From Paraflavitalea pollutisoli (GTDB lineage Bacteria > Bacteroidota > Bacteroidia > Chitinophagales > Chitinophagaceae), in contig NZ_JARKMX010000014.1 of the NCBI RefSeq assembly GCF_029360705.1, forward strand, positions 496,001 through 560,000: a stretch of 64,000 bases of DNA. The letters are read 5' to 3'. The position numbers and the translations under genes are program-made. How positions within the stretch are numbered: the stretch's first letter is position 1; each line of letters starts with the position of its first letter. This document shows, piece after piece, positions 54,842-63,953 of this stretch. A model generated the notes under the pieces. The model searched no databases, was not told the DNA's origin, and was given only the letters and a program-made list of their open reading frames with translations.

Positions 54842-56485
54842 TTACCAACCGGGGTTTTGTGATACATAGGGGTTCACAGCGATCTCCGTATTGGGAATGG
54901 GGAACAATACGCTCCTGGCCGTGATCCGGGCAGCCTGCTTGATGGCCGCATCGGATAAGGTACTGGGCATATTGGTTTGGTAAGCGGCCACCTGCTGTTG
55001 CATGGTGCTGACATAAGTACCCCAACGCAACAGATCATGTTTCCGCAACCCCTCGTAACTCAACTCCCGGAACCTTTCCAGCTTGATGGCTTCGAGGTAG
55101 TCGGTCGTAACGATACCCGGATCGAGGTCCACCGTTTGATCGGCCACCGCGGCGGGTTTTCCAAATCCCCTCCTTCTCACCTGGTTAACATACTCTATGC
55201 CGGTAGGTGTGGCACCCACTACATGGGCTTCCGCTTCCGCATACATCAGCAATACATCCGAATAGCGGAGCATGGGAAAGTTGATACAGGTAAAATCCTG
55301 GTTCTTGGGGGTAGTTACTTCATACTCCCGGCGGTACTTACCGGCGCTTCTTTCATAGATCTGCGTTGAGGTCCAGTTGGTCCTTGTCACCGGCGCTGTT
55401 GTACCGGTACCGGTTATCACAAAACGGTAAGGAGCAACGGTCCAATCCCTCCGCAGGTCGCCATCTTCATACGCGCTGTACAGTTTGGCGGTGGCGTGCA
55501 CATAATCGTAGGCAAATCCTGTATCGATGTTCGGACAGAACACACCCATCCAGGAGCCTACATAGCCGCCCTCGCGGATAATTTCCTGGTTATTGCCAAA
55601 GTATTCTACTTCCCAGATACTCTCTTTGATATCGTACCGGTTTCTCGACAAGTTAATGAAGACCTCGGAAAAGCTGGGATTGAGCGCATGTAGCTTCGAG
55701 TCAATCACTTTCTGTGCATACAATTGCGCTTCCGCATATTTGGATTCGTCTTTCAGGGGTTCGCCTGCCATGGTGAGGTACACCCTGGCCAACACGCCCT
55801 GCACAGCCGATTTACTGACCCGTCCATTAAAGCCATAGGCCGTAATTTCCTTTACCAGCCCTTCAGCCTCTTTCATATCCTGTACGATCTGCGCATACAC
55901 TTCGGCCAGTGGTGCGCGGGGCAGGCTGGGCTCCAGCGGAGATTTCGTATAGGTGAGTTTCAGGGGCACACCACCCCAGTTATCTGCCAGCACGAAATAG
56001 TAGAATCCGCGCAGAAACAAGGCCTGGCCTTTTATTTCATTCTTAACGGAATCGGGCACGTCGGCGCCACCTACCCGCTCGATCAGCATATTGGCGCGCT
56101 CGATGCCCACATACAGGGCCTCCCAGCAGCGGTTAAGCTCCAGCATACTTGCATCGAGTGTATTGGACATATAACCGGTAGGCTGGTTCTTGATGAAGAA
56201 TTCATCACTGAAACTGAGGAAGCCGTACAAGGCACTGCCGTAGGTACGACGATCGCCGAGGCGGTCGTAGACCGATGACAGGGCGCGATCGAGGTCCTCG
56301 CGTGTTTTATAATAGGTTTCCGGTGTAATGGAATCGACCGGTTTGGTATCGAGGAATCGCTTGCAGGAGTTGAAAAGCAGCGCCAGGCAGCAGATCGTGA
56401 ATAGCAGACGCAGGCTTTTGACCGCCCGCCCGGCTACCTGGGGCTGTTTGTTCTTTAGCACCGATGAAAAAAGAATGGGGAACAT
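54842..56485 (-). CDS. RagB/SusD family glycan-binding lipoprotein of the PUL
   Basis: 547-aa SusD homologue. The lipoprotein signal is slightly long (lipobox LLFNSC, Cys41) because the ATG at 56485 precedes a basic stretch; a later start is possible but no better ATG is in frame. It has KRFLDTKPVDSITPETYY, the ERANMLIERV helix, GQALFLRGFYYFVLADNWGG and the C-terminal MLRYSDVLLMYAEAEAHV, followed by LERFRELSYEGLRKHDLLRWG. It is encoded 21 bp after susC and is expected to lid that transporter and bind the PUL glycan. Confidence 0.96.
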   Translation of the reverse strand: MFPILFSSVLKNKQPQVAGRAVKSLRLLFTICCLALLFNSCKRFLDTKPVDSITPETYYKTREDLDRALSSVYDRLGDRRTYGSALYGFLSFSDEFFIKNQPTGYMSNTLDASMLELNRCWEALYVGIERANMLIERVGGADVPDSVKNEIKGQALFLRGFYYFVLADNWGGVPLKLTYTKSPLEPSLPRAPLAEVYAQIVQDMKEAEGLVKEITAYGFNGRVSKSAVQGVLARVYLTMAGEPLKDESKYAEAQLYAQKVIDSKLHALNPSFSEVFINLSRNRYDIKESIWEVEYFGNNQEIIREGGYVGSWMGVFCPNIDTGFAYDYVHATAKLYSAYEDGDLRRDWTVAPYRFVITGTGTTAPVTRTNWTSTQIYERSAGKYRREYEVTTPKNQDFTCINFPMLRYSDVLLMYAEAEAHVVGATPTGIEYVNQVRRRGFGKPAAVADQTVDLDPGIVTTDYLEAIKLERFRELSYEGLRKHDLLRWGTYVSTMQQQVAAYQTNMPSTLSDAAIKQAARITARSVLFPIPNTEIAVNPYVSQNPGW

Positions 56486-56506
56486 ATGCTAAGCAGTTTA
56501 ATATCG

Positions 56507-59500
56507 TTAGAAAGTTACGTTGAGGCCAAGGGTGATGGTCCTGGCTTTGGGATAGGCCGACCAATCGAAGCTGGGGGTGAGTGGAGAGTTCCGTACAGAT
56601 ACTTCCGGATCCACACCCGAGTAATTGGTCCAGGTCACCAGGTTCTGCGCGGCTGCATACAACCGGATGCTCTTGATCTTTATGCGCTTCAACACCGGCG
56701 AAGGCAAAGTATACCCCAGGGCAACCGTCTTCAGGCGCAGGTAAGATCCGTCTTCGATCACCCGGTTGGAATACACGTTGGGACTAGTCACCCCGGCCAC
56801 CGGTAATTCAGCGTCGATATTATCGGGTCGCCACCGGTCTTCAAATGATTTGAACATATTGAGGTAAGGTCTTCCCTCCATGCCTTCAAACACCAGGCGG
56901 TTCGCATTCAGCACATCGTTGCCATAAGACCATTGGAAGAATACACTCAGGTCAAAATCGCGGTACCTGAAATTATTGGTGAAGCCGCCGATATGTTTGG
57001 GCATCGGGTTACCGATGATTGTCTGGTCATTGGCATCCACTACCCCATCACCGTTGATATCCTTGTATTTCACAAATCCTGGTTTGATGAGTGACCTGTC
57101 TTGTCCATTATTGGGGATCTCTTCTTTCAGTTGATAGCTCCCATTGGGCAGTTTGATAAAATCCTGCTCCTGGTACAATCCATCATTGATGAACCCTAGG
57201 AACATGGCTACCGGCATGCCCGGACGGGCCAGGTAAGGAAGACCGTTGTTGAAATTGTCGTTCCAGCCCTGTACACGGGTAGTAATGCTTGGCTGATCGT
57301 AGTTCAGTTCCAGTATCTTATTGCGGTTGAAGGCGATGTTGAAATTGGTATTCCAGGAGAAACGCTTGTTATCTACATTCATGGTATTCAGGGTAAACTC
57401 AAGACCATTGTTAGATACCTTACCGATGTTCTTGTAGCCGTTCAGGTAACCGGAAGAAGCGGCGAGGTTGGCCAGCAGCAGCAGATCGCTGGTGCGCTTG
57501 TTGTAATAATCGACTGTCAATGCCAGGCGGTTATTAAAGAACGCCAGATCGAGACCAAGGTCGAGTTGTGCCGTACGCTCCCATTGTAATTCTTCATTAC
57601 CCACTTCAACCGGGGCAGATCCGGGAATATGTATGTTGTTGAAATAATAACCCGGGGTAGTGTTGCCGCTGCCATTGGTGAAACCGGTTTGGCGTAGTAC
57701 CGACAGGTACGCAAAATCAGCTACGCGGTTGTTGCCGGTAACGCCATAACTGGTGCGCAGTTTCATATCCGTGATCCAGTCGAACTGCTTCATGAAGCTT
57801 TCCTGTTTGATGCGCCATGCGAAAGATCCCGACGGGAAATATCCCCAGCGCCTGCCAGGCGCAAACTTAGATGATCCATCTGCCCGGAAAGAGGCGGTAA
57901 AAAGATATTTCTGATTCCAGGTATAGTTCGCTCTTCCCAGGAAGCTCGCGAGTGCCGCTTCCGAATCCGCAGACGTATTGGTGAGCGGAATACCTTCATC
58001 GAGACCACTGATGCCCAGTGCTTCGTTGGGCACCTTGCCGGCAGAGAATCCATCGGCAATGGCCCGCGTTCGTTGCAGGGTAAAACCACCCACCACATTC
58101 AATACATGGTTTTTATTGAAGCGCTTGTTGTAGGTCAGCGTATTCTCATTGAGCCAACTGGTAAATACATTGTTGTTGATAGAACCATTCACGCCATAGG
58201 TTTGCCCGTACACGGTACGGGGATTACCGGCGGCTGTTTTTGAGTTGTTGAAGACCTCCCGGCGGTTACCGTTTCTGGTAACGCCACCGCTGATGCGCAG
58301 CGTGAGGTCTTTGGATATTTTATAGTTCAGGTATCCGTTGGCCAGCAGCACATTGGTAAAGCCTACAATATGGGCGTTCTTCGCAGACACGATAGGATTA
58401 ACGCGCAGGTCGGAATTGGTAGAGATATTGGGATCGAACGCATCGTCGACAAAGCTGAGATCGGCCAGCGAATCACCTGTCAGCGGCCGGTAGCCCCAGG
58501 CGCTGAAGAAAAGATAAGAGGAAGCATTGATACCATTCTCGCCACCATTGGTAGCAACCTGACCTTGCGTCCGCAACCAGGAGTAATTGACATTCACACC
58601 TACTTTCAGCTTGTCCGAGACAGTTTGATCCAGCACTACCCGGCCCTGGTATCTTGTGAAACCACTGTTGATGATAATGCCCTGCTGGTCGAGGGCTGAT
58701 CCTGAGATCACATAACGGCTCTTATCATTGCCACCCGTGAGGGAGATGCTATGGTTTTGCATGGGTGCGGTGCGGAAGATCTGATCCTGCCAGTTAACGC
58801 CTTCCGCATTTTTATAAGAGTCGAGCGTTTTGCCGTTATTGAGGTAGAGGCCCGATTGGGTCGGGTTGAGCTCCAGTTGGTATTTCACAAATTCGTACGG
58901 GCTCATCACCTCCTGGCGTTTGATCTCCTGTTGTAATCCATACCAGGCATTGTAAGTGAGGACCGGTGGGCCGGTCTTTCCTTTTTTGGTGGTAATGAGT
59001 ACGACACCATTGGCGCCCCTGGCACCATAGATGGCAGTAGCGGAGGCATCTTTTAATACTTCGATCGATTCGATATCATCAGGATTGAAAGCATTGTTGC
59101 CGGGGTTCTCGATCGGGAAGCCGTCGATCACATATAGCGGGGCATTGTTCTGAGTAATGGAGTTGCCACCGCGGATAGTGATGAGGTTGCTGGCGCCAGG
59201 TTGACCATCGATGGCGCTTACCTGCACACCGGCCACCCGGCCGCCGAGGGCGTCTTCGAAAGAAGCAACCGGCGCCTTCTTCATGTCTGTCACCTTTACC
59301 TGCCCCACCGAACCGGTCAGGTCCCGTTTCTTGACGGTACCATAACCGATCACCACCACATCGTCGAGGTCCTTCATCGAGCTGGTGAGCTTGAGGTTGT
59401 ACACCGTAATACCGGCACTTAGTTTCAGTTCCTTGGTGACAAACCCTACCATGGAAAAAGCGAGTTCGGCGCCTTTCAGGTTGTCTACGGTAATGATGAA

Positions 59501-59716
59501 GATCCCATTGTCATTGGTGATTGCGGTAACCTTTTTGCCTTTCAGCTGAACCGTGACGTCGGCCAGGGGCTCGTCCTCCTCATCGGTTACTTTACCGGTT
59601 ATGACCTGGGAGGTGGAAGCGGGGGGAGCATTCTGGGCCTGCAGGCCGGAGAATGTCGTTACGACTGTAATCAGTGTAAGTAGTAGTGCAGCTAATCTTT
59701 GTTTCATACGGAGCAT
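56507..59716 (-). CDS. SusC/RagA family TonB-linked outer-membrane transporter of the PUL
   Basis: 1069-aa TonB-dependent transporter. The signal peptide begins MLRMKQRLAALLLTL (a start three codons later, at 59707, is also possible). Then come a carboxypeptidase-like beta-sandwich (about 38-110), a plug from DDVVVIGYGTVKKRDLTGSV with ALGGRVAGVQVSA and ITIRGGNSI, and a barrel to the end. There is no STN domain, which fits control by the divergent LacI protein rather than an anti-sigma factor. It heads the seven-gene unit that runs to the SGNH gene. A palindromic operator lies 63 bp before the start. Confidence 0.96.
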   Translation of the reverse strand: MLRMKQRLAALLLTLITVVTTFSGLQAQNAPPASTSQVITGKVTDEEDEPLADVTVQLKGKKVTAITNDNGIFIITVDNLKGAELAFSMVGFVTKELKLSAGITVYNLKLTSSMKDLDDVVVIGYGTVKKRDLTGSVGQVKVTDMKKAPVASFEDALGGRVAGVQVSAIDGQPGASNLITIRGGNSITQNNAPLYVIDGFPIENPGNNAFNPDDIESIEVLKDASATAIYGARGANGVVLITTKKGKTGPPVLTYNAWYGLQQEIKRQEVMSPYEFVKYQLELNPTQSGLYLNNGKTLDSYKNAEGVNWQDQIFRTAPMQNHSISLTGGNDKSRYVISGSALDQQGIIINSGFTRYQGRVVLDQTVSDKLKVGVNVNYSWLRTQGQVATNGGENGINASSYLFFSAWGYRPLTGDSLADLSFVDDAFDPNISTNSDLRVNPIVSAKNAHIVGFTNVLLANGYLNYKISKDLTLRISGGVTRNGNRREVFNNSKTAAGNPRTVYGQTYGVNGSINNNVFTSWLNENTLTYNKRFNKNHVLNVVGGFTLQRTRAIADGFSAGKVPNEALGISGLDEGIPLTNTSADSEAALASFLGRANYTWNQKYLFTASFRADGSSKFAPGRRWGYFPSGSFAWRIKQESFMKQFDWITDMKLRTSYGVTGNNRVADFAYLSVLRQTGFTNGSGNTTPGYYFNNIHIPGSAPVEVGNEELQWERTAQLDLGLDLAFFNNRLALTVDYYNKRTSDLLLLANLAASSGYLNGYKNIGKVSNNGLEFTLNTMNVDNKRFSWNTNFNIAFNRNKILELNYDQPSITTRVQGWNDNFNNGLPYLARPGMPVAMFLGFINDGLYQEQDFIKLPNGSYQLKEEIPNNGQDRSLIKPGFVKYKDINGDGVVDANDQTIIGNPMPKHIGGFTNNFRYRDFDLSVFFQWSYGNDVLNANRLVFEGMEGRPYLNMFKSFEDRWRPDNIDAELPVAGVTSPNVYSNRVIEDGSYLRLKTVALGYTLPSPVLKRIKIKSIRLYAAAQNLVTWTNYSGVDPEVSVRNSPLTPSFDWSAYPKARTITLGLNVTF

Positions 59717-59779
59717 CGTTCGCTAACAAAAATGCCAATTACGGATCTGAGGACAAAGAATCTTCCCTCATTTTATTAA

Positions 59780-59812
59780 TGGGAACATTCCCAATTTACG
59801 GGAATGTTCCCA
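59780..59812. promoter_or_regulatory. Palindromic operator copy 1 (susC-lacI divergent promoter region)
   Basis: Arms TGGGAACATTCCC (59780-59792) and GGGAATGTTCCCA (59800-59812) with spacer AATTTAC: the same arms as at 44635, differing only in the spacer. It sits in the 137-bp gap between susC and lacI, with its near edge 63 bp before the susC start and 41 bp before the lacI start, so it could control both. Confidence 0.88.
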
Positions 59813-59853
59813 TATCGTTCCAATTCCTTTTATTTGTATCCTAATCCCTCTGC

Positions 59854-60867
59854 ATGAAGCGCCATCAGACAACGATTGTAGACATTGCCAAAAAGCTGAA
59901 CCTCTCCAAATCCACTGTATCGCGTGTACTCACCGGCCATCCCAGCGTTAGTGAAAAAACGCGGCAGGCCGTACTGGAACTGGCGGGGCAGCTCGATTAC
60001 CAGCGGAATATGCTATCCGTAAGCTTACTTAATAAAAAAAGCAATACCATTGGTATCATCGTGCCCGAATTCATGAGTTCCTATTTCCCACAGGTGATCA
60101 TGGGTGCACAGGAAGTGGCTGCAGAAGCAGGCTACAACCTGATCATTGGCCACTCCAATGAAACCTACGAAACAGAAGTGGCCAATACGCGGCTGATGCT
60201 GGCCAACCAGGTAGACGGGCTGTTGGTTTCCCTGACCAAAGAGACCCGCAATTTTGACCACCTGAAGATTTTCGAACGTAAAGGAATTCCCATTGTGTTC
60301 TTCAACCGGGTGTGCGATGAAATGGATGTACCAAAGGTGGTGGTAGATGATTATGAGGGCGCTTTCCGGGCGGTGGAGCACCTGATCAAAAGAAAGAAAA
60401 AACGAATCGCTCACCTGGCGGGGCCTGATTCGCTGCTCATCAGCGTAAAAAGATTGCGGGGCTACCGGGACGCTTTGAAGAAATACAATATTCCCATCGA
60501 TGAGGAATTGATCATTCCTTATGACCTCACCATTGCCAAGGTGAAGATCTATGTCAACCACTTATTGCGGTTGAGCAACCCACCCGATGCTATCTTTGCG
60601 ATCAACGATCCTACCGCCATCGAAGCGCTGCAGATCGTAAAAAAGAAAGGGCTGGATGTACCGAAGGACATCGCGATCGTCGGCTTCAGCAATGACCTTG
60701 CTTCCGGCCTCATCGATCCCGCGCTCACAACGGTTTCCCAGCCCGTAAAAGAAATGGGGCAAACAGCCGCCCAACTACTCATCGATCAGATCAACCGCGA
60801 CGTATCGGAATGGAAAACGATTATCCGCGTATTGAAAACAGAACTGATCGTGCGTAAAAGCAGTTGA
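59854..60867 (+). CDS. LacI family transcriptional regulator of the PUL
   Basis: 337-aa LacI/GalR-type regulator. The N-terminal HTH (TTIVDIAKKLNLSKSTVSRV, about residues 6-25) and hinge (LAGQLDYQRNMLSVSLLNKKS) are followed by a periplasmic-binding-protein-like effector domain (NTIGIIVPEFMSSYFPQVI to the end; PDAIFAINDPTAIEALQ and ALTTVSQPVKEMGQTAA are standard signatures). It is divergent from the susC-led unit, and the shared gap contains operator copy 1. An oligosaccharide effector that lifts repression is likely. TTTATTTG at 59829-59836 is a possible -7 box for this gene, one mismatch from consensus. Confidence 0.94.
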   Translation: MKRHQTTIVDIAKKLNLSKSTVSRVLTGHPSVSEKTRQAVLELAGQLDYQRNMLSVSLLNKKSNTIGIIVPEFMSSYFPQVIMGAQEVAAEAGYNLIIGHSNETYETEVANTRLMLANQVDGLLVSLTKETRNFDHLKIFERKGIPIVFFNRVCDEMDVPKVVVDDYEGAFRAVEHLIKRKKKRIAHLAGPDSLLISVKRLRGYRDALKKYNIPIDEELIIPYDLTIAKVKIYVNHLLRLSNPPDAIFAINDPTAIEALQIVKKKGLDVPKDIAIVGFSNDLASGLIDPALTTVSQPVKEMGQTAAQLLIDQINRDVSEWKTIIRVLKTELIVRKSS

Positions 60868-60910
60868 GCAAGCGGCATACCGTGATCGTTTTGCCAACGC
60901 CCACAGTTGA

Positions 60911-62578
60911 TCAGGGCGTATTATTGATATTCCATACCGATACAGTGTTGATGGCTCCCCAGCGCTTACCATGTTCCCTTGTCTGACAGGGATATGGCAC
61001 CACGGTATTGGATGTTTGCATCAACCCGCTGACCGACGCAAATACCATTGCAGGATAAGGACATTTTTCGATCGTATTGTGGTGTACATTGATCTGGCTA
61101 AAAGCACCTGCTGTGGCCGGCACCTGCGGAATGCCATTGACGTACCAGACAGACAGCGCACCGGGTGGCATACCCTGGTTGGTTTTCTCAAACATGCACT
61201 CAAATAGTTTGTTGTATTTGATCTCCACATTATCGGCGAAACCGCCACCCATCCAGGTGATCTCAGGCGCTACGAGGATACCATTCATGGCCGTGCCGGC
61301 GATCTCATTGTCCTGCACTACCCCATGAGAGCTTTTGATGAGGATGCCGCGGGAGCGGTTGGCGCCAACCTTGTTGTTGCGCACCATAAAACCTTTTCCC
61401 GTATGATTTTCATTGTACACCAGGTCTCCCAATCCCATGGCCGGCAACGTGTCGACCGTGAGGATCGTTCCCCGGGTATAGCTTGTTTTAAACAGCAATT
61501 CGGGATACCGGTTGGTGATCGTATCGCGGTCTGCCGCGGTGGGCGTGAAAGTAGCGATCGCCGTGATCTTCATCATACCAGCCTTGGTGCCTGCGTACAA
61601 TACATGTTGCAGTGTATCGCCCACATAAAAGATGGGCAACCCTTCCCTGCTCAGCACATGCATGGTTTTGGCGGATGTATCGATGCGGCATACCGGGAAT
61701 GAGCGACCTACGATCACGATGCAATCATCACCATTGTGCTTCACCTCGCAGTTCTCGATCAGCGGCCCTACACTGGCCAGGCTGCTGTGGATTCCGTCAG
61801 CATTGCCCGACCGCAACCGTGCAGGAATACCAGGCGGCATACTGCCCCTGCCCACTTTGCAACGGTTGTAATGTGAATTGCGGCTATCCCGCTCGAAGAA
61901 AGAGAAACTGTTGGAACCATAGATGGTGACATCCTGCACCGTAGCATTGGTACATTTTTCCAGCATAAAGCAATGCGCAGGCGGATTGGTCTTCGTGCTC
62001 ACCACATCCAGCACGACCAGGTCGCCTACTTTTTCGAAGGCTACCCAGGCGGCATTCTTGGTTAGCCGGAATTTACGGGTGGTACCAATACGGGCAAAAG
62101 ACGTATAATGGCCTTCGCTCGTTGTGATGCTGTTGCGCTTCAACTGACGGGTGGCGGGGTCATAGAACTGTACGCGGCTATGCCGTACATTGTCCACCGC
62201 ATAACCGGTATCGATCTCCACTTCAAACCACAGATTGGTGGGATCTTTGGCGACGATCACTCCCTGCGTAAAACAAAGCGGATCGTAGTCGATCGTGAGG
62301 TCCTTGATGGTGATATCCGTACAATTGAGGAAGCGGAAAGCCAGTTCCTGCGAGTTGCAGATGATGGTGGAATTGTTACCCCGGATCTCTACATTGCTGA
62401 GGTTGTGAAACTGATAGGCGCCATTCGTCATATTGTTGAGCAGGTAGGTACCTGCCGGTATATTGATCACGGCGCTACCGGCCTGTGCGTCGAGGATGGG
62501 TTTCAATTCGGGCCATTGCCTGGCAGATGCCGTCAGGGATACCAGGAGAAAAAATAACAAGTAAAATATCCTATTCAT
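60911..62578 (-). CDS. Right-handed parallel beta-helix glycosidase candidate (GH110/GH28-like)
   Basis: 555-aa exported protein: signal peptide 1-19, then a beta-helix with repeats such as NVEIRGNNSTIICNS and DITIKDLTIDYDP. The acidic cluster GNADGIHSS (Asp261) and NGDDCIVI (Asp284, Asp285) is the active-site layout of inverting beta-helix hydrolases. The 23/24-residue spacing agrees with the three aspartates I recall for GH110 alpha-1,3-galactosidases (321, 344, 345 in PdGH110B), whereas GH28 polygalacturonases have a spacing nearer 21. GH110-like is preferred, with GH28-like as the alternative. It converges on lacI (43 bp between stops) and starts 46 bp after the T9SS protein gene, so it is probably co-transcribed with that gene. 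Confidence 0.75.
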   Translation of the reverse strand: MNRIFYLLFFLLVSLTASARQWPELKPILDAQAGSAVINIPAGTYLLNNMTNGAYQFHNLSNVEIRGNNSTIICNSQELAFRFLNCTDITIKDLTIDYDPLCFTQGVIVAKDPTNLWFEVEIDTGYAVDNVRHSRVQFYDPATRQLKRNSITTSEGHYTSFARIGTTRKFRLTKNAAWVAFEKVGDLVVLDVVSTKTNPPAHCFMLEKCTNATVQDVTIYGSNSFSFFERDSRNSHYNRCKVGRGSMPPGIPARLRSGNADGIHSSLASVGPLIENCEVKHNGDDCIVIVGRSFPVCRIDTSAKTMHVLSREGLPIFYVGDTLQHVLYAGTKAGMMKITAIATFTPTAADRDTITNRYPELLFKTSYTRGTILTVDTLPAMGLGDLVYNENHTGKGFMVRNNKVGANRSRGILIKSSHGVVQDNEIAGTAMNGILVAPEITWMGGGFADNVEIKYNKLFECMFEKTNQGMPPGALSVWYVNGIPQVPATAGAFSQINVHHNTIEKCPYPAMVFASVSGLMQTSNTVVPYPCQTREHGKRWGAINTVSVWNINNTP

Positions 62579-62624
62579 AACTATTGAGCTTTATGGTATT
62601 GTGAAATAGGTGGGGCCCGGCGGG

Positions 62625-63953
62625 CTACAGCTTCACCAACTTTTTAGTAGCTGCTGTTTTACCATCGTGCAGGGTGACATAGTAAATGCCCTGCAAGAGT
62701 CCCGTGAGATCGATGTTCACCCGGCCATTTTGCAGTCCACCACCTTCTACTCTTTTTACGACCTGTCCGGAGGAATTGGTCACCACCAGTGTTCCTTTGT
62801 TCAATTGTTTCGCATCGAACGTTACCAATACCTGGTCGCGGGCTGCATTGGGCGTCAGTTGCAGTTGCCGGAGGGATGATGCTTCGGAAGCAACCAGGGA
62901 AGGCGAAACAGCTTCGGGCGCCATCACGATGGAGCGGAACACCTGCATATCGTTGGAGTGAACGATCAGTTTCGGCGTGAGTGCTGCGAACGAAGCATTG
63001 TACCCAGTATTATCAGTGAGCGTAACTACTTCTCCGCTGGCGCCGGTACTGTTGTCATTCCGGCGGATGGCGTACATCACGACATGACCGCTGGCATTGA
63101 GTTGCCCGGTCACAGCGCGGTATTTATCAGACAAGGCGCCGATGGCCCCATTGCTCACCCAGGTACCGCCCGATAGCGAATATTTCTTCAATTGGTTATC
63201 ATCCGCCACGTACAGCACATCCGATCCCGATCCGGCATTGATCATAAAGAATTGATAGGGACTACCGGCCGTGGATACACCGGGCAGGTTGGTCATTGTT
63301 TGGCCCGTGGTAACAGGTAGCCCGGTTCCCACCGACGTGATGCGCAATGAGCCTGAGGTAGAAGTAGCATACAACTGACCGTTTATCACCATGAGGTTAC
63401 GGGCTGTGGTGGTGGTAAGTTGCGTGTGCGTGGTACCACCCAATGTAGAGTGCATGACGCCGCCCGAGCCGCCACTGGTCCAGATACTGGCGCCATCGAT
63501 CACGGCAGCACGAATAGACTGCGTGTTGAAAGCGCTGAGGGCCGTACTGGTGTTAATAGCAGCATTATGATCGATGACCCCTACTACCCTTTTTACCGTA
63601 GCGCTGGCGGAGGCGGAAACACCTGCCAGTCCGGGAGCAGCATCATAACCGGCCAGTGCCAGTTGACTCCCATCCTGCGAAAGGCTGACATACCCTTCGG
63701 TATAGTCACTGGTAGAGATGGGCAGCGTGAGGCGTTTGTTGGTACCGTCTACCACGGTGGGCAGCGCAATGGTACGGACAAGATCCCCGCAGGGATTGTA
63801 TTCGTCGAGGTAAACGGGTTGCGCGACACCGGCCGTCAGTACACCAGCGCCGGAACCTATTCTTACCACTACGAAATTTCCAGGCGTAAATGCCTGCGAG
63901 AAGGTGTTGGTAGCTATCAGCACCAACAACAAATGAAGGATTGTTTTTTTCAT
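62625..63953 (-). CDS. Secreted protein with T9SS type A sorting domain, function unknown
   Basis: 442 aa from the ATG at 63953 (MKKTILHLLLVLIATNTFSQ signal peptide); an in-frame start ten codons earlier is rejected. The body (about 22-345) is a serine/threonine/glycine-rich beta structure with a possible propeller rhythm (VVGVIDHNAAI, ARNLMVINGQLYATST, DVLYVADDNQLKKYSL). The C-terminal 75 residues (LQLTPNAARDQVLVTFDAKQ, then LLQGIYYVTLHDG and KKLVKL) are a T9SS type A signal for export across the outer membrane. I cannot assign a function. Its promoter lies at or beyond the right edge of the window. Confidence 0.85.
   Translation of the reverse strand: MKKTILHLLLVLIATNTFSQAFTPGNFVVVRIGSGAGVLTAGVAQPVYLDEYNPCGDLVRTIALPTVVDGTNKRLTLPISTSDYTEGYVSLSQDGSQLALAGYDAAPGLAGVSASASATVKRVVGVIDHNAAINTSTALSAFNTQSIRAAVIDGASIWTSGGSGGVMHSTLGGTTHTQLTTTTARNLMVINGQLYATSTSGSLRITSVGTGLPVTTGQTMTNLPGVSTAGSPYQFFMINAGSGSDVLYVADDNQLKKYSLSGGTWVSNGAIGALSDKYRAVTGQLNASGHVVMYAIRRNDNSTGASGEVVTLTDNTGYNASFAALTPKLIVHSNDMQVFRSIVMAPEAVSPSLVASEASSLRQLQLTPNAARDQVLVTFDAKQLNKGTLVVTNSSGQVVKRVEGGGLQNGRVNIDLTGLLQGIYYVTLHDGKTAATKKLVKL

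Noticed and set aside
54813-55025. 71-residue in-frame extension of the DUF5017 lipoprotein
   Set aside because: It overlaps the end of susD and would bury the lipoprotein signal peptide that begins at the internal ATG.
44671-59716. Idea that the whole 37.5-59.7 kb PUL is a single operon
   Set aside because: The 103-bp gap at 44568-44670 contains a full second operator, and all other gaps from susC to SGNH and from GH97 to the flavoprotein are under 50 bp, so two units fit better.
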